NCBI GenBank assembly: GCA_036936605.1
Contig: JAUPFV010000004.1
Span: 91,910,334 to 91,974,333, forward strand
Source of the DNA: Limnanthes douglasii subsp. nivea
Taxonomy: Eukaryota > Streptophyta > Magnoliopsida > Brassicales > Limnanthaceae
Direction of reading: 5' to 3'
Length of the DNA stretch: 64,000 bases
Part shown: one piece after another, positions 23,530 to 34,073 of the stretch
Position numbering within the stretch: position 1 is the stretch's first letter
Layout: each line of letters starts with the position of its first letter
Made by a program: the position numbers and the translations under genes
Notes under the pieces: model-generated
Told to the model about the DNA's origin: nothing
Database searches by the model: none
Seen by the model: only the letters and a program-made list of their open reading frames with translations

Positions 23530-23839
23530 TGATGAGTCTGAATACTGCTTCCTCTTCGGACAGGGACAGATCGGACCAAGGCCACCAGACCGGACAGGCC
23601 ACTTCGAACACTTAGCCCATTGGATTGTTCGAACTATGACAAAAGTACTAAAAAACCTAAACACTTCTTGACTAAGCAACTTGCTATTCTACTTAGATCT
23701 CATGGGTAATGAAAATTAACTGCAACTAGGCTGCTTAATTCTCCCTCTACTCTCTACTAAAAACATTAAACATATACCAACCTTCACAGACTCTAAAACA
23801 AATTACCAAATTACCCTCAGACATAAATTAACCACACCA
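23530..23839 (+). repeat. E1 3' LTR (TATA-less by deletion)
   Basis: The LTR is 310 bp and begins TGATGAGTCTGAATACTGC. About 100 bp is missing between two ATGGGT repeats; the lost piece in the 5' LTR (about 13693-13793) includes the TATAAATA box. It keeps the roughly 36 bp that the 5' LTR lost. Apart from these two deletions the LTRs are very similar. GGGCA follows at 23840. Confidence 0.9.
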
Positions 23840-23844
23840 GGGCA

Positions 23845-24516
23845 GGTACAATTGGGGACAGATGATACTGGCTCTACTCTACTTAGCTTGGCAGAGGTTG
23901 CCTTCATTATACTTCTGGTATGTCTGGATTCCTAGACTTGTTAGAGACATAGATTTACAACCATTTCCCTATATTTTCTCCTACGTAAAACTTCAGATTC
24001 GGTATCGCACAACCTACGATGTGCAAGTATGTGCCTCCACCGTTTCGACAAAACCAGCAGGCTCGAAATGGTGTTCGAGATTACATAGCTACCTTCACCG
24101 AGCACGATGTACGTTATAATTATCTTCATATTTAATTTCCGTAATAATTTAATTTACTCTCCTTTGCTAATGTTTAAACCTTTGTTCATATTTTGTAGGT
24201 ATTATTCATGTCTTATACGTACGAACGGGATGTTAGAGATCATTTTGATGTAGTTGGAATAGATGAGACATTGAAGTCTTTGGACATTGTCGAATGATAC
24301 TATCTCATAGGAAGATATCTCCCCTAGATGCGAGTCTAGGACTAAACAAACTTCATTCAAACATTTTGAAGATGGTAGAGTGTTGAATGTGAAGCAACGA
24401 GAGAACTATATCCCAAAATTTCTCAAACGTACATAGAGTTGTACCGATTGTACGTTTTAAGCTCGAGTGATCATTCTCCGCCTTATAACATAAATATAAA
24501 TTATTTAGAAGTCTAA
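23845..24516 (+). pseudogene. PMD-like gene remnant (copy A)
   Basis: Two exons can be read on the plus strand. Exon a ends at 24108 after PPPFRQNQQARNGVRDYIATFTEHD. A 90-bp intron (24109-24198, GT to TTTTGTAG) follows. Exon b reads VLFMSYTYERDVRDHFDVVGIDETLKSLDIVE and later SVECEATRELYPKISQTYIELY up to a stop at 24514. Upstream text LYLAWQRLPSL recalls the W-ER-P motif of plant mobile domain (PF10536) proteins, and the layout after the intron fits loosely. Several TAG/TGA codons interrupt exon b. The family call is tentative; the splice structure is clearer because it is repeated in copies B, C and D. Confidence 0.45.
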
Positions 24517-24560
24517 AAATTAATAAAATAAAGTAATGTATATATATATGATAATGTAAA

Positions 24561-25110
24561 TCACCGGTTTCTAATGTGGTTGCCAAAATGTTTAATTTTG
24601 TTCGTGTAGATATTAAGGAATTTGTGTTTCTTATGGTCTATCCATTGTTTCATCACGTAATCGACAACCTTGGGACAATATACGTAGGCTTGGTGTAACT
24701 CAACAAGGTTTTTTTTATAATCTTCGATCATCGCCGAATGGACTATTGAGGCATAAAATTCTAAGAACTCTTCAACCATGTCCGCTTTTAGTAAAACATT
24801 TTTAGTGTATGAGCTAATGTTCCTATTGATACGCCAAGTGCATAACATATGAGTTGCATCCGGAAATACATCCTCGATAGCGTTCATTAAAGCCAACTCC
24901 CTATTGGTGACGATAAAATTTGGTAATATGCACATGTTATTCACCATCACTCAACTTAGCACGCTCAATGCCTACGTATAGTTCTCTTGTTTCTCAGAGC
25001 TCATAAAAAACAAAAGCTATACAAAAGGTATTTTTCGTCGAAGTTTGACCAACTATTTCTAGCAAAGGAATTTTATACATTGGAGTCTTGACTATGATAT
25101 CCATTATAAG
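24561..25110 (-). pseudogene. MULE transposase fragment, catalytic part (copy A)
   Basis: The minus strand reads MYKIPLLEIVGQTSTKNTFCIAFVFYEL, then PNFIVTNRELALMNAIEDVFPDATHMLCTWRINRNI, and ends near a W-D-H-KK-KFLN segment. This is the core of the plant MULE transposase domain (PF10551). In active relatives the phrase is VTDREL-A; here Asp is Asn. A stop (S*VMVN) precedes the second block. Sequence identity with unit D stops at about 25112, where tandem copy B begins. Confidence 0.7.
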
Positions 25111-25142
25111 CTATACTAGTGTTTTTTTATATCGTAGAATTA

Positions 25143-25566
25143 ACAAATGCGGAAATAGGATCAACCAAGAGAAAAGAATTTAAAGTGGTTTGGCTAATTT
25201 GCCTACGTCCACAAGAAAAAAATAAGAATCATTATAACTCAAAAATATTCCAAAATTTTGATTCTCACTCCATATATTTAAGCGTTATACACTCACTCTT
25301 CTCACTTCCAAATATTATACCCCAAAGAGAATAGTAATCACTCAAACAAATTCTCTCACACAAAAAGCTCACAACTTTATCTCAAACACTACACAACTTT
25401 ATCTCAAATACTACTTGTATTTCTCTCTAAAAAACCCCCACTAGTATTAAATGAATTGAGGTTGCTTATAAGTCACCCTTCATTTAATGGCTAGTTTTTT
25501 CTTGTAAGAAACCCAAAGGTATGGCCCACACTAATCAATGTGAGAGATATGTGAGCAGGTTTTAAA
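25143..25566. repeat. LTR fragment in copy B
   Basis: This matches the solo LTR at 11181-11600 but lacks its first roughly 20 bases, because the duplication junction falls there. The 3' boundary has decayed into a run of A (ttttaaaaaaaggg). Confidence 0.65.
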
Positions 25567-25685
25567 AAAAGGGTTAAAATTGTTAACAGCAAAACGTTTT
25601 CGGAAACACAGACTCGTTAACACTGAAACCGTAAAGGAATATATATATTACTGTTAAAAAATAAAATATAATCTATGCATAAAAC

Positions 25686-25792
25686 TTAAGGCCCTTGAGG
25701 AATCTTTCTTGCTCTTCACCCCTCCAGTTCTCTCTCCGTTTGGGCTTGGTATAAAGTTTTCGGGTATTTCCAATGGTATCTTGATCTTTCAT
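25686..25792 (-). pseudogene. MYB exon 1 remnant (copy B)
   Basis: From ATG at 25792 the minus strand reads MKDQDTIGNTRKLYTKPKRRENWRGEEQERFLKGLKFYA. This is an uninterrupted first half of a SHAQKYF-class MYB repeat with its first Trp. The splice donor has lost its GT (the sequence reads tttatgc where the intact genes have gtatgc), as in copy A. Exons 2 and 3 are absent because the duplication began inside intron 1. Confidence 0.65.
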
Positions 25793-25800
25793 CCTGGATA

Positions 25801-27236
25801 CAGGACTGGTGGCTAGGATCATTAAAGGTGGTAAATATTCAAAAACTTGTGGTTTTTATAACTAAAGCTGGTAAAGATTCAAGAACTGGCTGTCGGTATC
25901 ACTAAATGTGGTAAAGATTCAACAATTTTGGTTTGGTTTTGTAAAAACTGTTTGAATTAGATATTGTATGTGTCATAATTAATTATTTTGTTTAAATAGT
26001 AACAGATGGATACTTGGTTTGGTTTGAATTAGTACAGGAGGAGCCACATCAAATATCTTATAAATTTATTAAAAAAACAATAAAATCTAATAAATCTAAA
26101 CATAAACATTACCTTAAATAAAACTTTTAGGGATCGAGAGCCACATGGACTTCTTTTTTCCATGTCTAATTTCGTCGAACATATAGAGTGCACCATATGA
26201 TAATAAAAAAACAGAGATTGATTCTCGATTCAGATTTTTTATTTTTGATCTTAGAGTTTTTTACTAAATAAATGTAAAAGAACCCTACCATTTGATATCT
26301 TGATAATTTCATGAGCGTGTACAACTCTTTATCTCGTTACTTTTTTCGTGTCTGCAGAGTTACCGGAGGTACTCGAGTAGTCAAACTCGTCAGGAAGAAC
26401 GAGTGAATTCACTGCAAACTGACTAGGTGTAGTATATTCCGACTTAATTTTTTTTAGGTTTTCCTTTTCTTCCCTGATAAACAAATAATAAGTAAGCTCA
26501 TTCTTTGAAAATATCAGCCATAGAGAGAGAACGACTCTAGAGATAGAGTGACTAGGTTTTACTTAGCCTCGTTATTGACTATAACCGTTTCTAGAAAATT
26601 AATAGATTATTAAACAATAAATGCTAATCCGCCCTAATAAAAAAATACTCATAAAAATGGGACGCATATTGCCTACCGAATTAAAGTATTTATTAGTACA
26701 TTTTTACTTTAAAAGTAACAAATTTTATTGATGTAAGATTTTTCAATAAAGTTAAATTTAACTCATTGTTTTACAAATTTGTTTAAACATTTTAAGATTT
26801 TAATTTTAATTTGATTCTGCTTTTAATAGCACAATAGCTGAAATGCCAAGCTCCTATTCACTTTCATTATGAACTAATCATTGATATCTTGTTGAGATAT
26901 ATGAGCTTGATCCTCAATCTTGCTGGACAGGAGATGCTGTAACATCGAAAATAATTAGTAGGTTCAACATATAACAATTTGAAATCAAAAGAGCACAACC
27001 TCGCTATTCATCCAGATTTATGTAACCTAAATCAAGATATTCTAACAATGTAATAGCTTTAAGGGGATTAGAGATATTATTATTAGTGTAATCTTGTTTA
27101 ATTTTACATTTTAATGTCCAATGGGCTAACCAGTCCGTCGCTTAGTTTTTAGTTCTAGAAATATGATTTATTGTCATGGTTTAAGCTAAGAGTTTCCTAC
27201 AACAATTGATAGCAATTTAAGGTACCAATGAGAATT
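25801..27236. other. Non-coding DNA of copy B
   Basis: No gene seen. The segment matches 11.8-12.9 kb of copy A, with an extra roughly 440 bp at about 26600-27040 that is absent there. The extra block is AT-rich with no recognisable coding or terminal-repeat structure. Whether it was inserted in B or deleted from A cannot be decided here. Confidence 0.4.
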
Positions 27237-27660
27237 TTATTTTTCAATCAAGATAGAAGAATCGCATTCAATGTCAACATGCTTATAATTATTCCAGCTA
27301 CAAATAATCAGATCATTTAAAAGTGTCATACTCTCAGCAATAATAGGGGTTTGTTTATTATATAGTCTACCATAAGAAACACAAACATCGCCATTATGAT
27401 TTCTAATTAAACTAAACCCACTAGACTCCACATAAAAAAGACAAGAACCATCGGTGTTCAATTTTAATCTGTTACCAATAGGAGGGTTCCACTTTAAATA
27501 AATTTACTCTTTTATCTCTGTTCAAATAAAAAAAACAATCTAGTTTACTAGAATCATTTAAATTACCAGACCATATACTATTATTAAAAATATTAGGAGA
27601 GTCTAACTTGGATAATATAAAACAGATTTTATCAATTATAGTTTTAGATGATTGTCAAAT
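27237..27660 (-). pseudogene. LINE-type RNase H remnant (copy B)
   Basis: The minus strand reads RLKLNTDGSCLFYVESSGFSLIRNHNGD, then SYGRLYNKQTPIIAESMTLLNDL and HVDIECDSSILIEK. These are the three acidic blocks of the plant RVT_3 RNase H domain (TDGS, AES, ECDS) at normal spacing. It is cleaner than copy A. Upstream LINE domains are missing, and the 3' end stops after about 75 codons. Confidence 0.65.
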
Positions 27661-27876
27661 TTTGTTGTTATATAGACCAACATGTAACAGAAGAAATAGC
27701 ATTTCTAATATGGAAAGTTTTATTCTTGGAGCATAACCATCATATAATTAGTTATTGGATGGTCATAAATCTCCCAATCTTAATGGTTTGGTTGTACCAT
27801 ACTAGCCAACAAGTCGGGCAATAACATAAGCCTCGACTACTTAAACTTCATAGATGATTACAGTAGCTCGGGCATG

Positions 27877-28546
27877 TACAATTGGGGACAGATGATACTG
27901 ACTCTACTCTACTTAGCTTGGTAGAGGTTGCCTTCACTATACTTCTGGTTTGTGTGGATTCCTGGGCTTGTTAGAGACATGAATTTATGACCATTTCCCT
28001 ATATTTTCACCTGCGTAAAACTCCAGATTCTGTATCGCACAACCTAATATGTGCAAGTATGTGCCTCCACCGTTTCGACAAAACCAGCAGGCTCGAAACA
28101 GTGTTCGAGATTACATAGCTACATTCACCGAGCACGATGTACGTTATAATTATCTTCATATTTAATTTCCGTAATAATTTAATTTACTCTCCTTTGCTAA
28201 TGTTTAAAACTTTGTTCATATTTTGTAGGTATTATTCATGTCTTATATGTACGTACGGGATGTTAGAGGTCATTTTGATGTAGCTTGAATAGATGCGACA
28301 TTGAAGTCTTTGGACATTGTCGAAGCATACTATCTCATATGGAGATATCTCCCCTAGATGCGAGTCTAGGATGAAACAAACTTCGTTCAAACATTTCGAA
28401 GATGGTAGAGTGTTGAATGTGAAGCAACGAGAGAACTTTATCCCAAAATTTCTCAAACGTACATAGATTTGTACCGATTGTTCGTTTTAAGCTCGAGTGA
28501 TCATTCTCCGCTCTATAACATAAATTTAAATTATTTAGAAGTCTAA
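27877..28546 (+). pseudogene. PMD-like gene remnant (copy B)
   Basis: Same structure as copy A: exon a to 28138, intron 28139-28228 (90 bp, GT-AG) and exon b from 28229. Exon b has TGA after DVA and TAGs in LP*MRV*D and W*SVE, the latter three shared with other copies. In this copy nothing interrupts the sequence upstream, so the E1 target site is intact. The following MULE fragment is missing. Confidence 0.45.
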
Positions 28547-28592
28547 AAATTAATAAAATAAATTAATGTATATATTTGATAATGTAAATCAC

Positions 28593-30668
28593 AAACTTTC
28601 TCTAGTGCTTCATTAACCCCAGCATCTTCATCATTTTCGTTACCTTTATCAGCTTGTTCTTGAAGCTTCAAAGTCAATAAAGCAACCTCCCTTTGGATTT
28701 CTTCAATTTGTGGTGAAATTCAACAAGTATTAGCCAAATGAATGATAATGCATAATTAAAATTCACAACCTATTAAACGACTTACTTGTCGATTCTTTCG
28801 TGCAAGAGAAATCTTAAGTTTTTTTTTCTACCGAGTATCTGTATTTTCCACTGGTTCTCTTCTTAGCAGATTCCATCCTCTTAAATAAAATATTACAAGC
28901 GCTTGGCTTGTAATCTTTCATCCTCTTCCTCCGAGTACTTGAGCTGCCCTCTTTCTCGGGTGTATTTTTATTATGATCCATCCACCCCTGCAGCTGTTGC
29001 CTGTAATCCTCACCCACTCTCCGGTAATCAACTGTTCCAGATCCCTGTCCAATCTCCATTTTATTTGTTTCCCCTCCACTACAATACTTGCCATGCTTCC
29101 CTCTTCTACTGATCATCGTCTTTTTCCTTTTGCTTGTCAATTTCCTAACAGACTCTGCCCCAGTCTCCCCCTACCCGAAGGCCATTTCTTCATCTTCTGT
29201 TAACTGGACCTCTCCTTCTAACACCTGCAACACGCAACATGTATTTTCAAACGAACAACGCACAATCACGTATAAGACGCGTATTATTGGAATGAAGTAT
29301 TACTATGACGCGAATCATGTTATGAATTAGTCCTCATTTCGCGATGCAAATCATAAAACCATTTGTTTCACGTGCGAGTCACCTTGTACAGTTAATGCGA
29401 TTCGATAAACCACCAACAACACGTGACGCGATACATGTCGTCCAGACGTCGTTGTTGGTTTTGTTTACCTCTCCCTGCATACGGCGCGAGTGTCTCACAC
29501 GAATCGCGGACCCTAGACGAATCGCGCACCCTACACGAATCGCGCACCCTGCAAGAGATCGAAAGCAAACACATCTCGCGCGACAGAACCCTTAATCTAT
29601 ACTATATATCGCGCCACTTGACTTATGCCTAAGGTCCATATATTACCTCATCATCCGCCAGCTTCCTCAGCCTTTTAACAAGCGCGATAGTGGACTCCTT
29701 GCACTCTAGACCCCACCATTTGTAGCACCTAGGTATCATGTTTGGCCTTACCGAATCTGCCCCTAGCGTGGTGTGCTCCATTATGAAGGGCTGGGAAAAA
29801 AGGCACACTCGTATGACTTTTATAAGAGAACAAAATAATAAAATAATAGTTCAATACACACGAATAACACTGCTACGCAACCGATGATGTGATATGGTAT
29901 CCCTTTCTCCATACAATTGACCATAGACTTCTCAGCTTCTCAACAATTGCTCTCGACCAATCATAGTCATTAATTTTGAGCATGTCTTCTACGTAGAAAA
30001 CCATTATCCAGCCCATGATATCTCCAGATACAGAGTAGAACAAGGTATAACAAATGAAGAGTATCAAAAGCTTCACAACGTCGGTTACTGATTCCTCACT
30101 CCCACCATTTGCTGATATTCATATTGCTTCCTGTATCAAAACAGACAGTACTTATTTAATTTTATATGCTAAAACATCCCTACGTCTGATAATCTGTTAT
30201 TTTCACCTTTATCATCGCATTTGAAACAGCCTTTTGGTTTGACGGTCCACTTTTCCTCGCCCTTTGACGCAAGAAATATTTCTGCATCAGTGGAGACTGG
30301 TTCTCCGCACCATCTGCAAATCTTCCAGTGAAAGCCCCTGTTCTGTTCATCGGCATTTCCTCCGTTCCTTGTTTAAGAACGAAGATGGCTTTAACATCGT
30401 TCATTGTCAGCTTAACCCACTTCGAACCTATTCTAAAACACCCATTCTTTACAGAACATCTCTTCATAATCTCCTCTATAACTTTGCTAAACCTCTTCTT
30501 TGGCAGATATTCGTTCCTTAGCATGAAGGAAGTTTTCAGCAAAGTATAGAATGACGTGTTCTTCATAGCCTCGATGTGCTCCTCAGCCACTATGTCTTTC
30601 TGCAGGAAATTTAATATGCTTACCAAACCAGACCTGTAAAAAGTACTTTTGCCCATAGCACAACCTAT
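28593..30668 (-). pseudogene. Multi-exon DUF1985/Ulp1-type transposon-associated gene (unit C), truncated
   Basis: A minus-strand gene with several coherent exons. Exon 30668-30207 reads AMGKSTFYRSGLVSIL...FRIGSKWVKLTMNDVKAIF. Exon from 30130 reads SVTDVVKLLILFICYTLFYSVSGDIMGWIMVFYVEDMLKINDYDWSRAIVEKL. Exon 29790-29647 reads PFIMEHTTLGADSVRPNMIPRCYKWW. A basic exon (about 29140-28814) and a helical exon (PQIEEIQREVALLTLKLQEQ, about 28720-28593) follow. The order, a short exon ending in DV.LI, then YSWS-like, then IPR-W, resembles large plant proteins with DUF1985 and Ulp1 protease domains, often carried by Mutator-like elements. No protease domain is seen, because the gene ends at the junction with copy B. 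One in-frame TGA near 30121 and the truncation make it non-functional. Confidence 0.45.
29497..29550. repeat. Three 18-bp CpG-rich tandem repeats
   Basis: The unit acacgaatcgcgcaccct is present three times (29497-29514, 29515-29532, 29533-29550) with one or two changes. It sits in an unusually CpG-rich stretch (about 29250-29620) of an otherwise AT-rich window, between exons of the DUF1985-like gene. Confidence 0.8.
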
Positions 30669-30775
30669 ACGCACAAAAGAACACCCTTGTTAGATTTTAG
30701 CAATGCATAGCTCCCCGTAGAACTATGTCTTTGTAGAACTCATTATAAACCCAACCTTAAAAAGCCAACAAACAC

Positions 30776-31430
30776 AGATGATACTCGCTCACCTCTACTG
30801 AGCTTGGTAGAGGTTTCCTACACTATACTTCTGATATGTCTGGATTCCTGGGCTTGTTAGAGACATGGATTTACAACCATTTCCCTATATTTTCTCCTGC
30901 GTAAAACTCCAGATTCGGTATCGTACATCCTACGATGTACAAGTATGTACCTCCACCGTTTCGAAAAAACCAGTAGGCTCGAAACGGTGTTCGAGATTAC
31001 CTAGCTACCTTCACCGAGCACGATGTACGTTATAATTATCTTCATATTTAATTTCCGTAATAATTTAATTTACTCTCATTTGCTAATGTTTAAACCTTTG
31101 TTCATATTTTGTAGGTATTATTCATGTCTTATACATACGTACGGGATGAAAGAGGTCATTATGATGTAGCTTGAATAGATGCGACATTGAAGTTTTTGGA
31201 CGTTGTCGAAGCATACTATCTGATAGGGAGATATCTCCCCTAGACGGGAATCTAGGACGAAACAAACTTCGTTCGAACATTTCGAAGATGGTAGAGTGTT
31301 GAAATTGAAGCAACGAGAGAACTTTATCCTAAAATTTCTCAAACGTACATAGACTTGTGCCGATTGTCCGTTTTAGGCTCGAGTGAGCATTCTCCTCCCT
31401 ATAACATAAATTTAAATTATTTAAAAGTCT
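30776..31430 (+). pseudogene. PMD-like gene remnant (copy C)
   Basis: Exon a ends at 31024 (FTEHD), the intron is 31025-31114 (90 bp, GT-AG) and exon b starts at 31115. Exon b contains the shared stops LP*-V and W*SV plus TGA after DVA. Translation around YLVQNQ, RDYLATFTEHD and KISQTYIDLCRL aligns with copies A, B and D. The gene lies just right of the DUF1985-like gene, head to head with it. Confidence 0.45.
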
Positions 31431-31543
31431 AAAAATTAATAAAATAAAGTAATGTATATATATGATAATGTAAATCACCAGTTTCTAGTGTGGTTGCCCA
31501 AATGTTTAATTTTGTTCGTGTAGATATTAAGGAATTTGTGTTT

Positions 31544-31990
31544 CTAACTGTATATCCATTCTTTCATCACGTAATCGACAACCTTGGGACAATATGCGTA
31601 GGTTTGGTGTAACTCAACAAGGTTTTTGTTATAATCTTCGATCATCCCCGAATGGACTATTGAGGCATAAAATTCTAAGAACTGTTCAACCATGTCCGCT
31701 TTCAGTAAAACGTTTTCAACGTAGGAGCTAATCTTCCTATTGATATGCCAAGTGCATAACATATGAGTTGCACCCAGAAATACATCCTCGATAGCGTTCA
31801 TTAAAGCCAACACCCTATTGGTGACGATAATATTTGGTAATATGCACATGTTATTCACCATCACTCAACTTAGAACGCTCAATGCCCACGTGTAGTTCTC
31901 TTGTTTCTCAGAGCTTATAAAATCAAAAGCTATACAAAAGGTCTTTTTTATCGAAGTGTGGCCAACTAATTGTCAAATCATGGCACGATT
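31544..31990 (-). pseudogene. MULE transposase fragment, catalytic part (copy C)
   Basis: The minus strand reads PNIIVTNRVLALMNAIEDVFLGATHMLCTWHINRKISSYVENVLLKADMVEQFLEFYASIVHSGMIEDY and ends AYCPKVVDYVMKEWIYS. It is the PF10551 core with Asn replacing the usual Asp in VTDRE, as in copies A and D, and Val replacing the following Glu. Upstream transposase sequence present in D (46.0-46.7 kb) is missing; homology to D resumes at about 31975 with a different segment. Confidence 0.65.
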
Positions 31991-33420
31991 TGGTACCAAT
32001 ATTTGTCAATATTTGGTACAAAATCATCGCGCGACTAGGCTAAATGAATGAATGATTTTGCTTGAATTAGTACTCAAGTTGCTTGTAATCATGTTTTTAA
32101 ATTCCTATATAGTTATGAATCAAACAATATTGAAAAAGATAACTTATTGTAAAAAGAAAATTAGGATGTTTAATATTGAAAACAAACCTCTAGTTGAATT
32201 TTAATATTTCCTACGGAGGATATCATATGTGCTCATATTGTTCTATTGGGCCCTGTTAGGACAATACGGAAGTTGGCGATATATGATTAAAATTGGAGAT
32301 GGAATGAATACAAACATAGGTGTTCCTATGATAGGATGGGTTTGTGATACTATGTATTGATTGGGGTTTCTAATGGAGGAGAAATTTCTACTGAGGCCTT
32401 GAGTTGATGGTGGCGTGACAACGTTTCTATGACTTTAAAACAAGTGTGGGTCTACATCTACAATTGGGGTTTTTATTTTGTTCATCACTTGAATAGATGG
32501 GCTAGAATGAGAGGGTGAGATTTTGTTGGCATTCTCGTTATAGGACCTTTAGGTGGAGTTGATGCAATCATTGTGGATGCTGGTAGAGCCGATACTATTT
32601 TTAGTTAGTTTTATTTCGATGTCCAAGAGGGGTTTGTGTCTTCATTTTCATTAAGATTGTCATTTTCTTGATGAGAGGTGGTGCTTAAGAATAATTTTTG
32701 TGTTGATTTGAAAGAAAATTTTCAAGATTGCAGCTGAAAGGGTCGTTGTAGTCACTCAAATCTATAGTATGGTTGATTTTAAGTGTTTTTTTGGGTTTTT
32801 AAGTCTTAGATTTAGAGTTGATTTTATGTGTTTTTTGGTATTTGGGTTTATGAGTTTTTGGGTTTTTCTTGAATATTAGAGAGAACAGTGGTAAAAGGGA
32901 AGTGAAAAGAGGAGGTAGAAAGTGAGGTGGTTGAAATAGTTAAGGTTTTTATATCGAAGAGTATTTTCGTATTTACAAATTTAGTGAAAACAAATTAGAA
33001 TTAGAGTGTCATCGTAAAAAAAAGGGAATCTTGATTAGTTGTACCCTTATTTTTTCTTCGATCACGAATATCATGTATAATTAGATTTTAATAAATAATG
33101 ATAATTAAAATGAGTCTATTTGATTTGTAAATAGACTACTTGAGTTTATATGTCCATACGCAGATGTATAGATTTTATAAATATAAAAAAGCTTAAATAA
33201 TGTTTAGATTTTATAAATATAAAAGAACTTAATGCACTTTGTCGTAGATATTTATATTGCTCACCATAAATTTAGAGTTTTGTGAAGTTCTAAAATATAT
33301 TTATTTTTTTTCAAACTAGTTTTTGATAAATTTGGAATTTTCTGAAGTTCTAAAATATATTTATTTTTTTTCAAACTAGTTTTCGTAATAAATAAACAAT
33401 TTGTTAGTAAGAACTGAGAC
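31991..33420. other. Unassigned conserved segment plus MULE-flank DNA of unit C
   Basis: From 31975 to about 32800 the sequence matches 46.93-47.78 kb of unit D. Plus-strand translation gives discontinuous but sensible pieces (for example SWRYMIKIGDGMNTNIGVPMIGWV near 32270), reminiscent of LINE ORF2 C-terminal text, with many stops. I could not place it firmly. 32801-32818 is the unoccupied counterpart of the LINE insertion site in unit D. 32803-33050 matches 2.7-2.9 kb and 53.6-53.87 kb. A roughly 45-bp AT segment (ttctgaagttctaaaatatattt...) is tandemly repeated near 33280-33390. Confidence 0.4.
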
Positions 33421-34037
33421 TCCCGAAACTATGCATACACTTTTTTTGGGTTTAAATGGACCCAATTGGACCTTGTAGTTGAGAGTCTTACAATTGCACT
33501 AGCAGCTTAAAACCAATTTCGAGTCTTATTGATTGATTCTACAGAAACAGCCCTAAATCCCAAATAGACGACTCTTCTTCTTTCTCCTTTGCTAATACTC
33601 AGACAACAACCCGATTTTCTTCTTTCTCCTTTGCTGATACTCAGACAACAACCCGATTCGATCAATTCTTAACCATCGATCCGAAACTAGGCATACACTT
33701 GATTGATGTAAAAAGAACAGAACAATATACATATAAAATGTGAGATTATCAATGGTGATTGTTTTTTTTTTTTTCTTTCGGTAACGATGCTACTTAAAAA
33801 TACATAAAACCCAGAAAATGACGCTGTTTAAACTAAACGTAAACACTCCAAAAAGAAATACTTTAAAGCCCAGAAGATGAAAAATTACATTGTAAGTTTG
33901 TTATTTAAACTAAAACTAAACACTCCAACAAAGAAAACCCGAACAGGAAGACCTAAAGTAGAGTGAACAAGGATAAATAAACTCAAAAAGTTGTTTTATT
34001 TATGAACCAAATATACTGCAAACAACCAATTACAATA

Positions 34038-34060
34038 AACCCTAGAACTTTTCTAGGGTT
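34038..34060 (-). other. Perfect hairpin just after the MYB stop codon
   Basis: AACCCTAGAA, a CTT loop and TTCTAGGGTT form a 10-bp perfect stem. It lies 14 bp past the MYB stop on the transcribed strand. The same hairpin is at 54480-54502 and at 9867-9889 next to the pseudogene. It may act in 3'-end formation or mRNA stability; that is inference. Confidence 0.6.
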
Positions 34061-34073
34061 CTAAAAAGAACTA

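Larger units (their letters stand above)
13555..23839 (+). mobile_element. Complete Tat-lineage Ty3/gypsy retrotransposon E1
   Basis: This 10,285-bp element is flanked by GGGCA at 13550-13554 and 23840-23844, a perfect 5-bp target duplication. Order: 5' LTR, primer-binding region, gag-pol on the plus strand, a 491-bp convergence zone, a long ORF on the minus strand, a 437-bp non-coding stretch and the 3' LTR. An RNase H-like region after RT followed by a second RNase H with its own D-E-D set, together with the extra antisense ORF near the 3' LTR, fits the Tat branch. The pre-insertion locus is preserved in tandem copy B at 27870-27880. All ORFs are broken, so the element is non-autonomous now. 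Confidence 0.92.
25137..28592. repeat. Tandem duplicate B of the composite unit
   Basis: The segment repeats, in order, the solo LTR (from about 11195), MYB exon 1, the following non-coding DNA, the LINE RNase H remnant and the PMD-like gene of copy A. At 27870-27880 it reads straight through the site where E1 sits in copy A. It stops at 28592, just after aatgtaaatcac, where copies A, C and D continue into the MULE transposase. The A/B duplication therefore came after the solo LTR and before E1. Confidence 0.85.

Noticed and set aside
29392..29632. Short ORFs on both strands through the 18-bp repeats
   Set aside because: Repeat-driven open frames (RVRDS-type or ESRTL-type runs) located between exons of the DUF1985-like gene; no other support.
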